A DNA stretch of 64,000 nt from Anaerolineae bacterium (GTDB taxonomy: Bacteria > Chloroflexota > Anaerolineae > Aggregatilineales > UBA2796), in the NCBI GenBank assembly GCA_019637615.1, contig JAHBVJ010000011.1:1-64000 (forward strand), given 5' to 3'. A program made the position numbers and the translations under genes. This document shows, one piece after another, positions 52,312 to 60,594 of the stretch. The stretch's first letter is position 1. Every line of letters starts with the position of its first letter. The notes under the pieces are model-generated. The model was not told the DNA's origin. It worked only from the letters and a program-made list of their open reading frames with translations, and ran no database searches.

Positions 52312-54392
52312 GGCGTCACCCCTGCATGACGTACGCTCGAACGGCTGGGGACAAATTCGGGTACTACATCGTTCCACGCCGCGATCAGCGTGCCAATCAC
52401 CAGCAGTACGCCGCCCCACCAGATGAAGTTGATCAATGGATTCAGATAAATTTTGAACGTCGCGCTGCCTTCTCCGACGGCTTCCCAGCTCACCAGTAAG
52501 ACGTACACATCGCCCTGAATGGTGCTGTATGCGCCTGCGATGGTCATCGTGTTCATGCCTTCGGTGTTCGGGTAGAAGTCACGGCGCGGACGGATTTGCG
52601 CGACGGCGTTACCGTTCTGGTAGACCGTCATCTGCGCGATGTCCATCACGCGCTCGTCTTCCGCGATCTGACCGCCGAGGAAGCGATCATAGGTCAGCGT
52701 ATAGCCGCCCAATTCGACGCTCTCGCCCACCTTCAAGGTGCGCTGTGTTTCCTGTTGGAATAAGGTGCTGCCAATCGTGCCGATCCCGATCATGGCGATG
52801 GCAATGTGGATCACGTACCCACCATAACGGCGGCGGTTACGTGTGATCAGCGCATTGAAGGCGTGGAACCACGATTCGTGTTGTGTGCGATGCCGTGCTG
52901 CTACACCTCGATACGTCTCGTATATCGCGACCACGCCCGCTAATCCTGCCGCAGCGTAGCCCACGACCGCGATTGGCGTGACGGGCGAAATCAACGCGAT
53001 CAGCGCGACCAATACCACCGTCAGCGCCAGCGGGATCAACAGGCCGCGTCCCAATTTGCGCAGCGAGGTCACGCCCCACGCGCTCAACGGAGCCACGCCC
53101 ATCAAAATGAACAGGGCGAGGAACAGCGGCGGTGTCACCGACATGAAGTAATCTTTGCCGAGCGTGATATTGGTGTTGAAGAACAATTCGGAGATCACTG
53201 GCGCGCCGAAGCTGCCCCAGAAAATCGCGATGAACAGTAGGACGAAAATGATGTTGTTGAGCGTGAACAGTGCTTCCCGCCCCAACAGGTTGTTGAAGCG
53301 ATGCTCATCACGCAGTTCGCCCCGTCGCCAGCGCCAGAAAATCAGCGCGACGGCGATCAAGGTCATACCTAGCCAGAAGAAGAACAGTGGGAAGCCGATG
53401 CTGCTGCGAGCGAAGCTGTGTACGCTGTCCACCAAGCCGCTGCGGGTGGCGAAGGTGCCGAATACCACTGCGCTGAAGGTCATGATCACGAGAAATAGGT
53501 TCCATACCTTCAGCATCCCGCGCTTTTCTTGGATCATCACACTGTGCAAATACGCTGTCCCGATCAGCCACGGCAAGAACGCCGCGTTTTCGACCGGATC
53601 CCAGCCCCAGTAGCCCCCCCAGCCTAGCACGTCATATGCCCAACGTCCACCGAGCAGCAGACCGAGGCTCAAGCAAATCCATGCCACCAGTGCCCATCGC
53701 CGCGACGCCTTGATCCACGCTGTCGAGAGGTCGCCGGAGGCCAGCGCTGCCATCGCGAACGCGAACGGGATGATGAAGCCCACGAAACCCAGATACAGCA
53801 GCGGCGGATGGACGATCATCCCAAAGTGACGCAGCAGCGGGTTCAAACCGTTCGCGGTTGAGGCCAGCGTACTCGCGGCGGGCGGGATGCCATTGCTCGG
53901 CACGAACACGCTCTGCGCCACGCTGTTATCCGGCATGATCCAGAAGCGTTCAAACGGGTTCTCAAAAAATAAGACCAACCCCAGAAAGAACGCTACCGTC
54001 GCCATTGTGAAGGCGATTACATACGGCATCATCCGGGGGTGTTTCCGCCAATTGATCACCACCGCGCCGACGGCGAACCCGCTCATCAGCGTACACCAGA
54101 ACAACAGCGATCCTGCTTGCGATCCCCACAGTCCGGTCAGACGATAGAAGATTGGCGTTTGGGAATTGGTGACTTGCCAGACGTAGCTCATCTGGAATTG
54201 CTCACCCACCAAAGCGGCGATGAGCAGCCCACAACTTAACAGCAGCAGTGGGAAACTTGCCAGAGCGGCGTTGCGCGCGCTCAGGATCATCTTGTTGGCG
54301 GCAGTCCGTGTACCCCACACGGCAGCCGCGACGGCGTATACTGCCGCGCCGAACGCCAGCAGTGCCGCCAGAAAGGCAACTTCAGCGATCAT
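52308..54392 (-). CDS. ccmF: heme lyase CcmF
   Basis: 694 residues, about 15 hydrophobic segments. The WWD motif appears as GGYWGWDPVENAAFLPWL and the conserved His residues include LLRHFGMIVHPPLLYLGF and SVMIQEKRGML. The later region RRRYGGYVIHIAIAMIGIG with the beta-rich DxYV loop (TIQGDVYVLLVSW) is typical. It ligates heme from CcmE to apocytochrome. It overlaps ccmH by 4 bases and follows ccmE by 24. Confidence 0.95.
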   Translation of the reverse strand: MIAEVAFLAALLAFGAAVYAVAAAVWGTRTAANKMILSARNAALASFPLLLLSCGLLIAALVGEQFQMSYVWQVTNSQTPIFYRLTGLWGSQAGSLLFWCTLMSGFAVGAVVINWRKHPRMMPYVIAFTMATVAFFLGLVLFFENPFERFWIMPDNSVAQSVFVPSNGIPPAASTLASTANGLNPLLRHFGMIVHPPLLYLGFVGFIIPFAFAMAALASGDLSTAWIKASRRWALVAWICLSLGLLLGGRWAYDVLGWGGYWGWDPVENAAFLPWLIGTAYLHSVMIQEKRGMLKVWNLFLVIMTFSAVVFGTFATRSGLVDSVHSFARSSIGFPLFFFWLGMTLIAVALIFWRWRRGELRDEHRFNNLLGREALFTLNNIIFVLLFIAIFWGSFGAPVISELFFNTNITLGKDYFMSVTPPLFLALFILMGVAPLSAWGVTSLRKLGRGLLIPLALTVVLVALIALISPVTPIAVVGYAAAGLAGVVAIYETYRGVAARHRTQHESWFHAFNALITRNRRRYGGYVIHIAIAMIGIGTIGSTLFQQETQRTLKVGESVELGGYTLTYDRFLGGQIAEDERVMDIAQMTVYQNGNAVAQIRPRRDFYPNTEGMNTMTIAGAYSTIQGDVYVLLVSWEAVGEGSATFKIYLNPLINFIWWGGVLLVIGTLIAAWNDVVPEFVPSRSSVRHAGVTP

Positions 54393-54416
54393 AACCCTCT
54401 TCTCCCATACTTCGAA

Positions 54417-54953
54417 CTATTTAGCGGCGTCGTCAATCGCATTATTCGGGCTGATCTCTGAATAACGGCTGGGGCACTTCAGCAACAGTTCGTCTGCGTA
54501 AAAAATGCCGTCCGCGCCCAGTTTACCGGTGATGATGGCCTGTGCCTCATCTTGCAACAGGTCGGGCTTGACTTGCCCTTCCATGTGGATGACCAGCTTG
54601 GTGGCGTTGGGATCAAGCACCGCTTTGTGGAGTGTCGCCGCCAGATCAGTCGTGTCGGCGGGGATGTTGGCGATGGTGAAATCGATGATCAGGTTCTTGG
54701 AGTCGTACTTGATTGTGTCACCGATCACCGCGCCGGAGATGCGTACGGTCTGGTTGACGTAACTACCCTTCATCAAATCATTCACGGTGATGAAATAACG
54801 TGCGCCTGCTGCTGTCCCGCTGGCGATCAGGTATACCGCCGCCGCGAGAATGACGAGTCCCGCGCCGACAAATTTGAAGTTGATGCCTGAACGCTTAACT
54901 GGATTTTCAGTGGCAGGTGTGCTTAAAGGTTTTTCCCAAGTAGTATTTGTCAT
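54417..54953 (-). CDS. ccmE: heme chaperone CcmE with CxxxY motif
   Basis: 178 residues: N-terminal membrane helix (FVGAGLVILAAAVYLIASG), an OB-fold (YFITVNDLMKGSYVNQTVRI, GAVIGDTIKY, DLAATLHKAVL) and the C-terminal heme site. Most CcmE proteins have HxxxY there; this one has LLLKCPSRY, so Cys160 replaces the covalent heme-binding His. The same change is known in Desulfovibrio and archaeal Ccm systems. The ATG at 54953 is preceded by a GGGGAGG site and is preferred to 54992. First gene of the ccm operon. Confidence 0.92.
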   Translation of the reverse strand: MTNTTWEKPLSTPATENPVKRSGINFKFVGAGLVILAAAVYLIASGTAAGARYFITVNDLMKGSYVNQTVRISGAVIGDTIKYDSKNLIIDFTIANIPADTTDLAATLHKAVLDPNATKLVIHMEGQVKPDLLQDEAQAIITGKLGADGIFYADELLLKCPSRYSEISPNNAIDDAAK

Positions 54954-55609
54954 GTGATCCTCCCCTATAGTTGCTATCTTACGAGAGTCCATAGTGCGAA
55001 GGGAGTGACATAGATCATGCTAAAAAAGTCAACTGTTATATTTTCGAATGTGATCTATTGCTGACATATCATAGGGGGGCCTCGTTGGGCGAACAGAAAA
55101 TCAGCGCCTCAACGACTTGGGAGGGTTGAATCTTTCACAAAATTGCACCTTGACATAACTCAGACGTTCTTTTAAACTAATGTGCGAAAAGTAGCAGAGG
55201 ATTTTTTGGAGTGCCCCATCAGATCATAGCCGTTCTCAACACACAAATGATCTGAATCGCAAATTCTCTCGGATTCGTAGCAGAAATGATCTGAATTGAG
55301 CAGACGAATCAGATCATTTTCAGATCGTTTGACCCCTCCTGACCCGATCCAAATGATCTGATTCCCACGTGTCAAATGATCGATTCGATCATTGCCAATG
55401 ATCTGATTCCAAAACATATCCCACTTTTTTCGTCATAATTTTGCCTTGGTGAACGTCCATGATCACGAATGAGGCACGTTTGCGCAAACACAAGCCGAAG
55501 TCGCACACTTATAACAATGCCTATGACAATCGTACAAAGCCATCCAGCGATGTGGTATTTTTACATAGAATTAGGGTAGTTATGGTAAGGCTGACAAAGG
55601 GTATGTAAG
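54954..55609. other. 656-bp gene-free region with a repeat cluster
   Basis: It lies between the ccm operon and an ABC transporter operon. Near ccmE it holds GTGACATAGATCA (55005-55016) and TGTGATCTATTGC (55049-55061), related to the GCAATAGATGTCACA element upstream of the cytochrome genes. The middle is a cluster of AAATGATCTGATTC-type repeats. The remaining parts show nothing identifiable. An 81-codon open frame on the minus strand is made of the repeats and is not considered a gene. Confidence 0.55.
55218..55409. repeat. cluster of AAATGATCTGAWTC repeats in both orientations
   Basis: Eight copies in 192 bases: forward at 55245-55257, 55284-55297, 55351-55364 and 55397-55409; reverse at 55218-55227, 55306-55319 and a weak one at 55321-55330; and a paired palindrome AATGATCGA-T-TCGATCATT at 55375-55393. 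Spacing is irregular (about 15 to 39 bases), unlike CRISPR or satellite DNA. The best reading is an array of protein-binding sites. The core AATGATC recurs at 10378-10411 and 28103-28124. Confidence 0.7.
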
Positions 55610-56551
55610 ATGATCGAGGCAGAGGGACTAACCAAAGATTTCAACGACTTTCGAGCAGTCGATAACATCACACTGCGCGTTGAGCCGGGGACGGCCTTCG
55701 CGATTCTAGGGCCAAACGGCGCAGGCAAAACCACTACCGTGCGGATGCTCACCTCCATTCTGGTGCCTACCTCCGGACGCGCCAGCGTAGCGGGCTATGA
55801 TGTTGTCAAACAGCCGGAACATGTCCGCGCCAGTGTGGGCGTCCTGACCGAGCAGCATGGCCTCTACGAGCGCATGAAAGCCATGGAATATCTGGATTTC
55901 TTCGGGCGCGTCTACCGGCTGACAGCGGAACAGCGCAAGCAGCGCTCACAAGAATTGATGGAGCGTTTCGGGCTAGGCGACGCGCTCAACCGCCGCATCG
56001 GGGAATATTCCAAAGGCATGAAGCAAAAGCTCGCCTTGGTACGCTCGATGCTGCACAACCCGCCCGTGCTGCTCTTGGACGAACCCACCTCTGCGATGGA
56101 TCCCCAGAGCGCCAAACTCGTGCGTGATGCCATGTCCGACCTCAAGCATGACAAGCGCACGATCGTCCTGACCACCCACAATCTGAACGAAGCACAGCAG
56201 CTTGCCGATAAGATTGGCGTCATCCGGCGTGGTCGTCTGATCGCGTTAGGCACTTTCACCGAACTTTCGCGCCGTTTCGTGGGCGATCCGATGATGGAAA
56301 TTCAATTCGCGCAGCCGTTGAATGGGCATGCCAAAATGCTCGACGGCCTCGTCAGCGTCGAAACTACGGGCGAAAACTGGCTCCGTTACCGCACCGCCGA
56401 TCCTCAAGCGACCAATCCGACGGTGCTCCGCAAGCTAACCGAACACGGGGCGCAAATCGTAACCTTGAGTGAAGTGCAGCAGAGTCTTGAACAGGTATAT
56501 TTGCAAATCGTGGCTGAGGATGAAGGGCTAACACAGGATAACGAACGATGA
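55610..56551 (+). CDS. ABC transporter ATPase with DUF4162-type C-terminus
   Basis: NatA/CcmA-like ATPase: Walker A LGPNGAGKTTTVRML, signature GEYSKGMKQKLALVRSM, Walker B VLLLDEPTSAMD, switch LTTHNLNE. The last ~90 residues (EIQFAQPLNGHAKMLDGLVSVE and ITLSEVQQSLEQVYLQIV) match the DUF4162 domain of multidrug/Na exporters. Coupled to the permease by an ATGA overlap. Substrate unknown. Confidence 0.93.
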   Translation: MIEAEGLTKDFNDFRAVDNITLRVEPGTAFAILGPNGAGKTTTVRMLTSILVPTSGRASVAGYDVVKQPEHVRASVGVLTEQHGLYERMKAMEYLDFFGRVYRLTAEQRKQRSQELMERFGLGDALNRRIGEYSKGMKQKLALVRSMLHNPPVLLLDEPTSAMDPQSAKLVRDAMSDLKHDKRTIVLTTHNLNEAQQLADKIGVIRRGRLIALGTFTELSRRFVGDPMMEIQFAQPLNGHAKMLDGLVSVETTGENWLRYRTADPQATNPTVLRKLTEHGAQIVTLSEVQQSLEQVYLQIVAEDEGLTQDNER

Positions 56552-58065
56552 CTACCACACTGAATACAACGTCCCCGCTGGTGGACATGAACGACATGGG
56601 AGCCAGCGCGGTTGTCATCCCTAAGCGCACGATCTTAGAGACGTTGCGTAACGCGCTCGTCATCACCCGCCGTGAGATGCGTGACAGCCTGCGCGACTGG
56701 CGCATCATGTTCCCTATCTTCGTGCTCACGCTGATTTTCCCGCTCATGGCGCAGGGCATGACTCGCCTGTTCACCAATTTCTTTGTTGCCAATGGCGCAG
56801 CGCCCTTGGTCGAGAATTTCTTGCCGCTGCTGCCCATGATCATCGGCTTCTTTCCCGTCTCGATCTCATTAGTGATCGCGCTGGAAACCTTCGTCGGTGA
56901 AAAAGAGCGTCGCAGCCTTGAGCCGCTGCTCTCCACACCGCTCACCAATATGGAGCTGTACCTCGGTAAGACCTTCGCCGCCATGATCCCGCCGCTCCTT
57001 GCCAGCTATACGGGGATCGCCATCTATTTGGGCGGCTTGATGCTCGGTGAGCAGCAGTGGCGTCCCGAAGTCGAACTCGTCATCCAGATCGTGCTGCTGA
57101 CGACCACCCAAGCGCTAGTCATGGTCACGGGCGCGGTGGTCATTTCCAGCCAGACGACCTCGACGCGTGCCTCGAATCTACTCGCCAGTTTCATCATCAT
57201 CCCCGTCTCCATGTTGATCATGCTGGAAAGCTTCATCATGATCACCAACAACCGGTATATCCTGTGGTACCTACTGCTCGGTATGTTGGTAGCGGACGTG
57301 ATGTTGTTCCTGATGGGCGCGCGCATTTTCAACCGCGAAGAACTTCTCGGTCGCTCCATCGATGAGATCAATCTGCGTTGGGCAGGTAAAGTATTCTGGC
57401 GTCAATTCCGGGGCGACGAGCGCGTGACCTCACTGGTAACGTGGTATCGCTACAGCGTGCTTCCCGTCCTCACCCAACTGCGACTCCCGTCTGTGATGGT
57501 CTTGATCACGATGATCGGCGTCTTCGCCTTCGGGTTCGGGATCGCTACGGTGCGCCATGATCTGCAATTACCCACCGTTGGTGGCGTCGAGTACCAGCAG
57601 CGCATGGATAGCTTCCGCACGCTCTATGAACTAGGTCGCACACCCGGTAGCGTAGTCGCCGTGTTGACGCAAAACCTCCGCGTTTTGCTGGCAGCTACCC
57701 TGCTCTCGGTCTTCACCTTCGGCGTGATGAGCCTGTTCTTCTCTTCCCTGCCGTTCGGCATCGTCGGCTTCCTGTTAGGGCAGCCAGCCGTACAAGCCCT
57801 CGGCGCGGGCACCTTCTTCATCGCGCTGATCCCGCACAGCATCATCGAAGTGCCCGCCATCATCATCGCGGCGGCAGCGGCGCTGCGGCTTGGTGCGGTC
57901 GTGACACGTCCACCTGATGGTCACGGCGTCTGGGATGCGTGGTTGATGGCGCTGGCAGATACCGTCAAGGTTTTTATCGGCGTTGTTCTGCCCATGCTCA
58001 TCGTCGCCGCCGTGATCGAGGTCTATATCACGCCCATGCTCGTGCGGCTGTGGCTAGGTGCCTAA
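56548..58065 (+). CDS. ABC-2 type permease (NatB-like), two-half fusion
   Basis: 505 residues with a cytosolic N-terminus (ITRREMRDSLRDWRIMFPIFVL), an extracytoplasmic loop, and a cluster of helices (FPVSISLVIALETFVGEKERRS, the ABC-2 signature EKERRSLE). The second half contains a further set of helices with a LGQPAVQALGAGTFFIALIPHSIIEVPAI segment typical of the SpoIIM/stage II sporulation-like (DUF95) membrane family, so this looks like an ABC-2 permease fused to a SpoIIM-like domain. Exporter partner of the upstream ATPase. Confidence 0.8.
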   Translation: MTTTLNTTSPLVDMNDMGASAVVIPKRTILETLRNALVITRREMRDSLRDWRIMFPIFVLTLIFPLMAQGMTRLFTNFFVANGAAPLVENFLPLLPMIIGFFPVSISLVIALETFVGEKERRSLEPLLSTPLTNMELYLGKTFAAMIPPLLASYTGIAIYLGGLMLGEQQWRPEVELVIQIVLLTTTQALVMVTGAVVISSQTTSTRASNLLASFIIIPVSMLIMLESFIMITNNRYILWYLLLGMLVADVMLFLMGARIFNREELLGRSIDEINLRWAGKVFWRQFRGDERVTSLVTWYRYSVLPVLTQLRLPSVMVLITMIGVFAFGFGIATVRHDLQLPTVGGVEYQQRMDSFRTLYELGRTPGSVVAVLTQNLRVLLAATLLSVFTFGVMSLFFSSLPFGIVGFLLGQPAVQALGAGTFFIALIPHSIIEVPAIIIAAAAALRLGAVVTRPPDGHGVWDAWLMALADTVKVFIGVVLPMLIVAAVIEVYITPMLVRLWLGA

Positions 58066-58092
58066 TCTTGTCGCAGCGCAGCCTCGTTTCGG

Positions 58093-59535
58093 ATGCGGTT
58101 ACCAGCCATGATCGCTGACCGCATCCGTCGCCTACATCAAGAAACCGGATTGCTGCCGTCGGGGCGCGTCGTCGTGGCAGTCTCCGGCGGCTCTGACTCG
58201 ATTACCCTACTGCACAATCTCATCACCCTTCGCGATGAACTGCACCTCGATCTCCACGTCGCGACGCTTGATCATGGCCTTCGCGGGCAAGCCAGTGCCA
58301 ACGATGCGGGATTTGTGCAGGCATTAGCCGAACGTTGGGGCATTCCCTGTACGGCTGCCCACGTTGATGTCCCTGCTTTGCTCCGCGCCGGTCGTGAAAA
58401 GAACCTCGAAGCCGTTGCCCGTCGTGCCCGCTACGAATTCTTAGCGCAGGTCGCGCGGCAAGTCGGCGCACACACCATTGCGACAGGGCACAATCTCGAT
58501 GATCAAGTGGAAACGGTCTTGATGCACTTACTGCGTGGGACGGGATTAGCGGGCTTGCGCGGAATGCAGCCTAGCACGCCGCTTTCCACGCTCAAATTGG
58601 GGTTGCCGTTTGCTACTGACGACCTACTGTTGGTGCGCCCGCTGCTGACCACGCCGCGCCACGAAATCGATGACTATATCCAAGTGCTCGGCCTCACGCC
58701 GCGCCATGACGCCACCAATGATGATCCCTCCTACACACGTAATCGCCTGCGGCATGAGCTGCTGCCACTGCTGGAACAGATCGCGCCCAACTTTCGCGAG
58801 GCCGTCGGGCGCATGGCCTCGCTCGTCAGCGCCGACTACGCCGCCTTACTCAGCACGTTGCCCGCCTTGGACGCTGAACGCTCGCTTTCCCGCGCCGATT
58901 TTCTCGCGCTGCATCCCGCGCAGCAGCGCCATCTGCTCTATCAACACTATCAGCGCCTAAGCCCGACCGCCGAATCAGCGCTAGACTCCGATGCCCTGCA
59001 TGATATTCAACGATTCATCGCAGCAGCACCCGCCAACGCCAGCTACAATAATTGGCTGCACGTCAAACACGGACGCGTCTACTTCTATACGGAGCTGCCC
59101 TACCCATCCTCTGCGCCTCGCCTCGCCGCTGATACAGAAATGATCATCACGTCGCCTGTGACCCGGTTGGCGGAGGGGTGGAAATTTCTTCTTAATGCGC
59201 CCGCTACTGATCTTTCTTCACCCTTATGTGCGCGCCTGACGCTGCCGCCGAATGCCCAGCTCGCCCTACGTACCCCGCGTCGGGGAGATCGCTATCAACC
59301 TGCTGGCTTGCACGGTCAATCCCAAAAACTGAGCGATACCTTCGTCAATCTGAAGGTTCCTCAAGCGTGGCGCTCACAAATTCCCTTACTAACGGTGAAT
59401 GGTGAGATCGCGTGGTTTGTCGTCCCGCTTCCAACGGGACTGCGTGCAAGGCTTGCCGATCCATTTAGATCATCAACATTAAAAAACGGTGAGTCCACTG
59501 TCAATATTTGTTTTGCTCAAGTAATAGTTCAATAA
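58093..59535 (+). CDS. tilS: tRNA(Ile)-lysidine synthetase TilS
   Basis: 480 residues. The PP-loop VVVAVSGGSDSITLLHNL, ATLDHGLRG, ATGHNLDDQVETVLMHLLRGTG and RPLLTTPRHEIDDYI are diagnostic. The C-terminal domain includes RTPRRGDRYQPAGLHGQSQK and LSDTFVNLKVPQAWR. It converts C34 to lysidine in tRNA-Ile2. The gene begins 27 bases after the permease, so it may be read from the same promoter. The last ~25 residues are unlike other members. Confidence 0.94.
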   Translation: MRLPAMIADRIRRLHQETGLLPSGRVVVAVSGGSDSITLLHNLITLRDELHLDLHVATLDHGLRGQASANDAGFVQALAERWGIPCTAAHVDVPALLRAGREKNLEAVARRARYEFLAQVARQVGAHTIATGHNLDDQVETVLMHLLRGTGLAGLRGMQPSTPLSTLKLGLPFATDDLLLVRPLLTTPRHEIDDYIQVLGLTPRHDATNDDPSYTRNRLRHELLPLLEQIAPNFREAVGRMASLVSADYAALLSTLPALDAERSLSRADFLALHPAQQRHLLYQHYQRLSPTAESALDSDALHDIQRFIAAAPANASYNNWLHVKHGRVYFYTELPYPSSAPRLAADTEMIITSPVTRLAEGWKFLLNAPATDLSSPLCARLTLPPNAQLALRTPRRGDRYQPAGLHGQSQKLSDTFVNLKVPQAWRSQIPLLTVNGEIAWFVVPLPTGLRARLADPFRSSTLKNGESTVNICFAQVIVQ

Positions 59536-59636
59536 CAAATTCCCTTTAACGCTTATTCTTAAGCCTACAGGTTGTTGCGTCTACACACAACTTTCGCTAT
59601 GATTAAGAAAATTCTTCCTGCATTTATGGAATCACA

Positions 59637-60494
59637 ATGGTCGAGAACGGGAACTACACAACCGATGGGGTATCAGCCAACATTCTAGTCGTGGACGATG
59701 AAGGCGCGATCCGTTATTCCATTGGTAAGACTTTGCAACGCGTCGGCTATCAAGTTAGCGCCGCTGCCAGTGCTGAAGAAGCGCTGAATATGCTTGGTGA
59801 GCAGCTTTTCGATGTCGTCCTCACCGACATTCGAATGCCGGGGTTGACGGGTGTAGAACTACTCAGCCGCATCAAAGAAAAAGCCCCAGACGCTATCGTT
59901 ATCCTCATGACGGGCTATGCCAGTCTTGGCACCGCCGTCGAAGCTCTGCGGCTAGGTGCGCATGACTACCTCATCAAGCCGATCAGCAGTCAGGATATTC
60001 GTCAGAGCGTTGCGCGCGGCTTGGAACGTGCCCAGAATATGCGGCGGCGTCGCCAACTGCTGGAAACCATCCAGAACAATGTCAAAGAGCTGACGGGTGG
60101 TTTTGAAGAAACCAGCCGTGCTCATGCTGCGACGGCGGTTGCGCCCGCGCCTGTGCAAGCGCCTGTTACCACCATGCAGCTCGGCCCGCTGACGATCTTC
60201 CCCGGACGCTATCAGATTCAGGTGGGCGATAAGCAGCTTAGTCTGACGCCGACGGAATTCGACTTGCTCCTCTATTTAGCCGCCCATCGTGGGCGCGTCG
60301 TCCCTTGCTACGAGTTGGTGCGTGAGGTGCGCGGCTATACGGTGGATGAAGCCGAAGCACGCGAAGTCATCCGTCCGCACATCAGCAACTTGCGTCGCAA
60401 GCTGGACAAAGCGGGACAAGACCCCGATCTGATTGTTAATGTGCGTGGAATTGGGTATCGTCTGTCTGAACCGAACGGTAACAATTCTGACTAG
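59637..60494 (+). CDS. response regulator: NtrC-like receiver with PhoB-like DNA-binding domain
   Basis: Receiver (residues about 17-130): ILVVDDEGAIR, phosphoacceptor Asp in FDVVLTDIRMPGLTG, Thr/Ser switch ILMTGYASLGT, Lys in YLIKPISSQD; the style matches NtrC/AtoC-type receivers. After a ~55-residue linker with A/P-rich sequence there is a winged helix (LSLTPTEFDLLLYLAAHRG, VRPHISNLRRKLD, GIGYRLSEP) of the OmpR/PhoB type. No histidine kinase gene is adjacent, so it is an orphan. It follows tilS. Confidence 0.92.
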   Translation: MVENGNYTTDGVSANILVVDDEGAIRYSIGKTLQRVGYQVSAAASAEEALNMLGEQLFDVVLTDIRMPGLTGVELLSRIKEKAPDAIVILMTGYASLGTAVEALRLGAHDYLIKPISSQDIRQSVARGLERAQNMRRRRQLLETIQNNVKELTGGFEETSRAHAATAVAPAPVQAPVTTMQLGPLTIFPGRYQIQVGDKQLSLTPTEFDLLLYLAAHRGRVVPCYELVREVRGYTVDEAEAREVIRPHISNLRRKLDKAGQDPDLIVNVRGIGYRLSEPNGNNSD

Positions 60495-60594
60495 CGCTCA
60501 CAGAATTCTGCACATACTTACCCACGGCGAGCCTCATCCCTCGCCGCGTAGTTCCGTAGACTAGGGCGCTGTTCATGGCGAGACCCTATTAACG

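Noticed and set aside
55218..55409. CRISPR array
   Set aside because: Repeats are short, in both orientations, with variable spacing and no cas genes nearby.
55172..55417. 81-codon open frame on the minus strand within the repeat cluster
   Set aside because: Its translation is built from the repeated AATGATCTGATT sequence (recurrent DHL and NQII) and has no start context; the repeats explain it.
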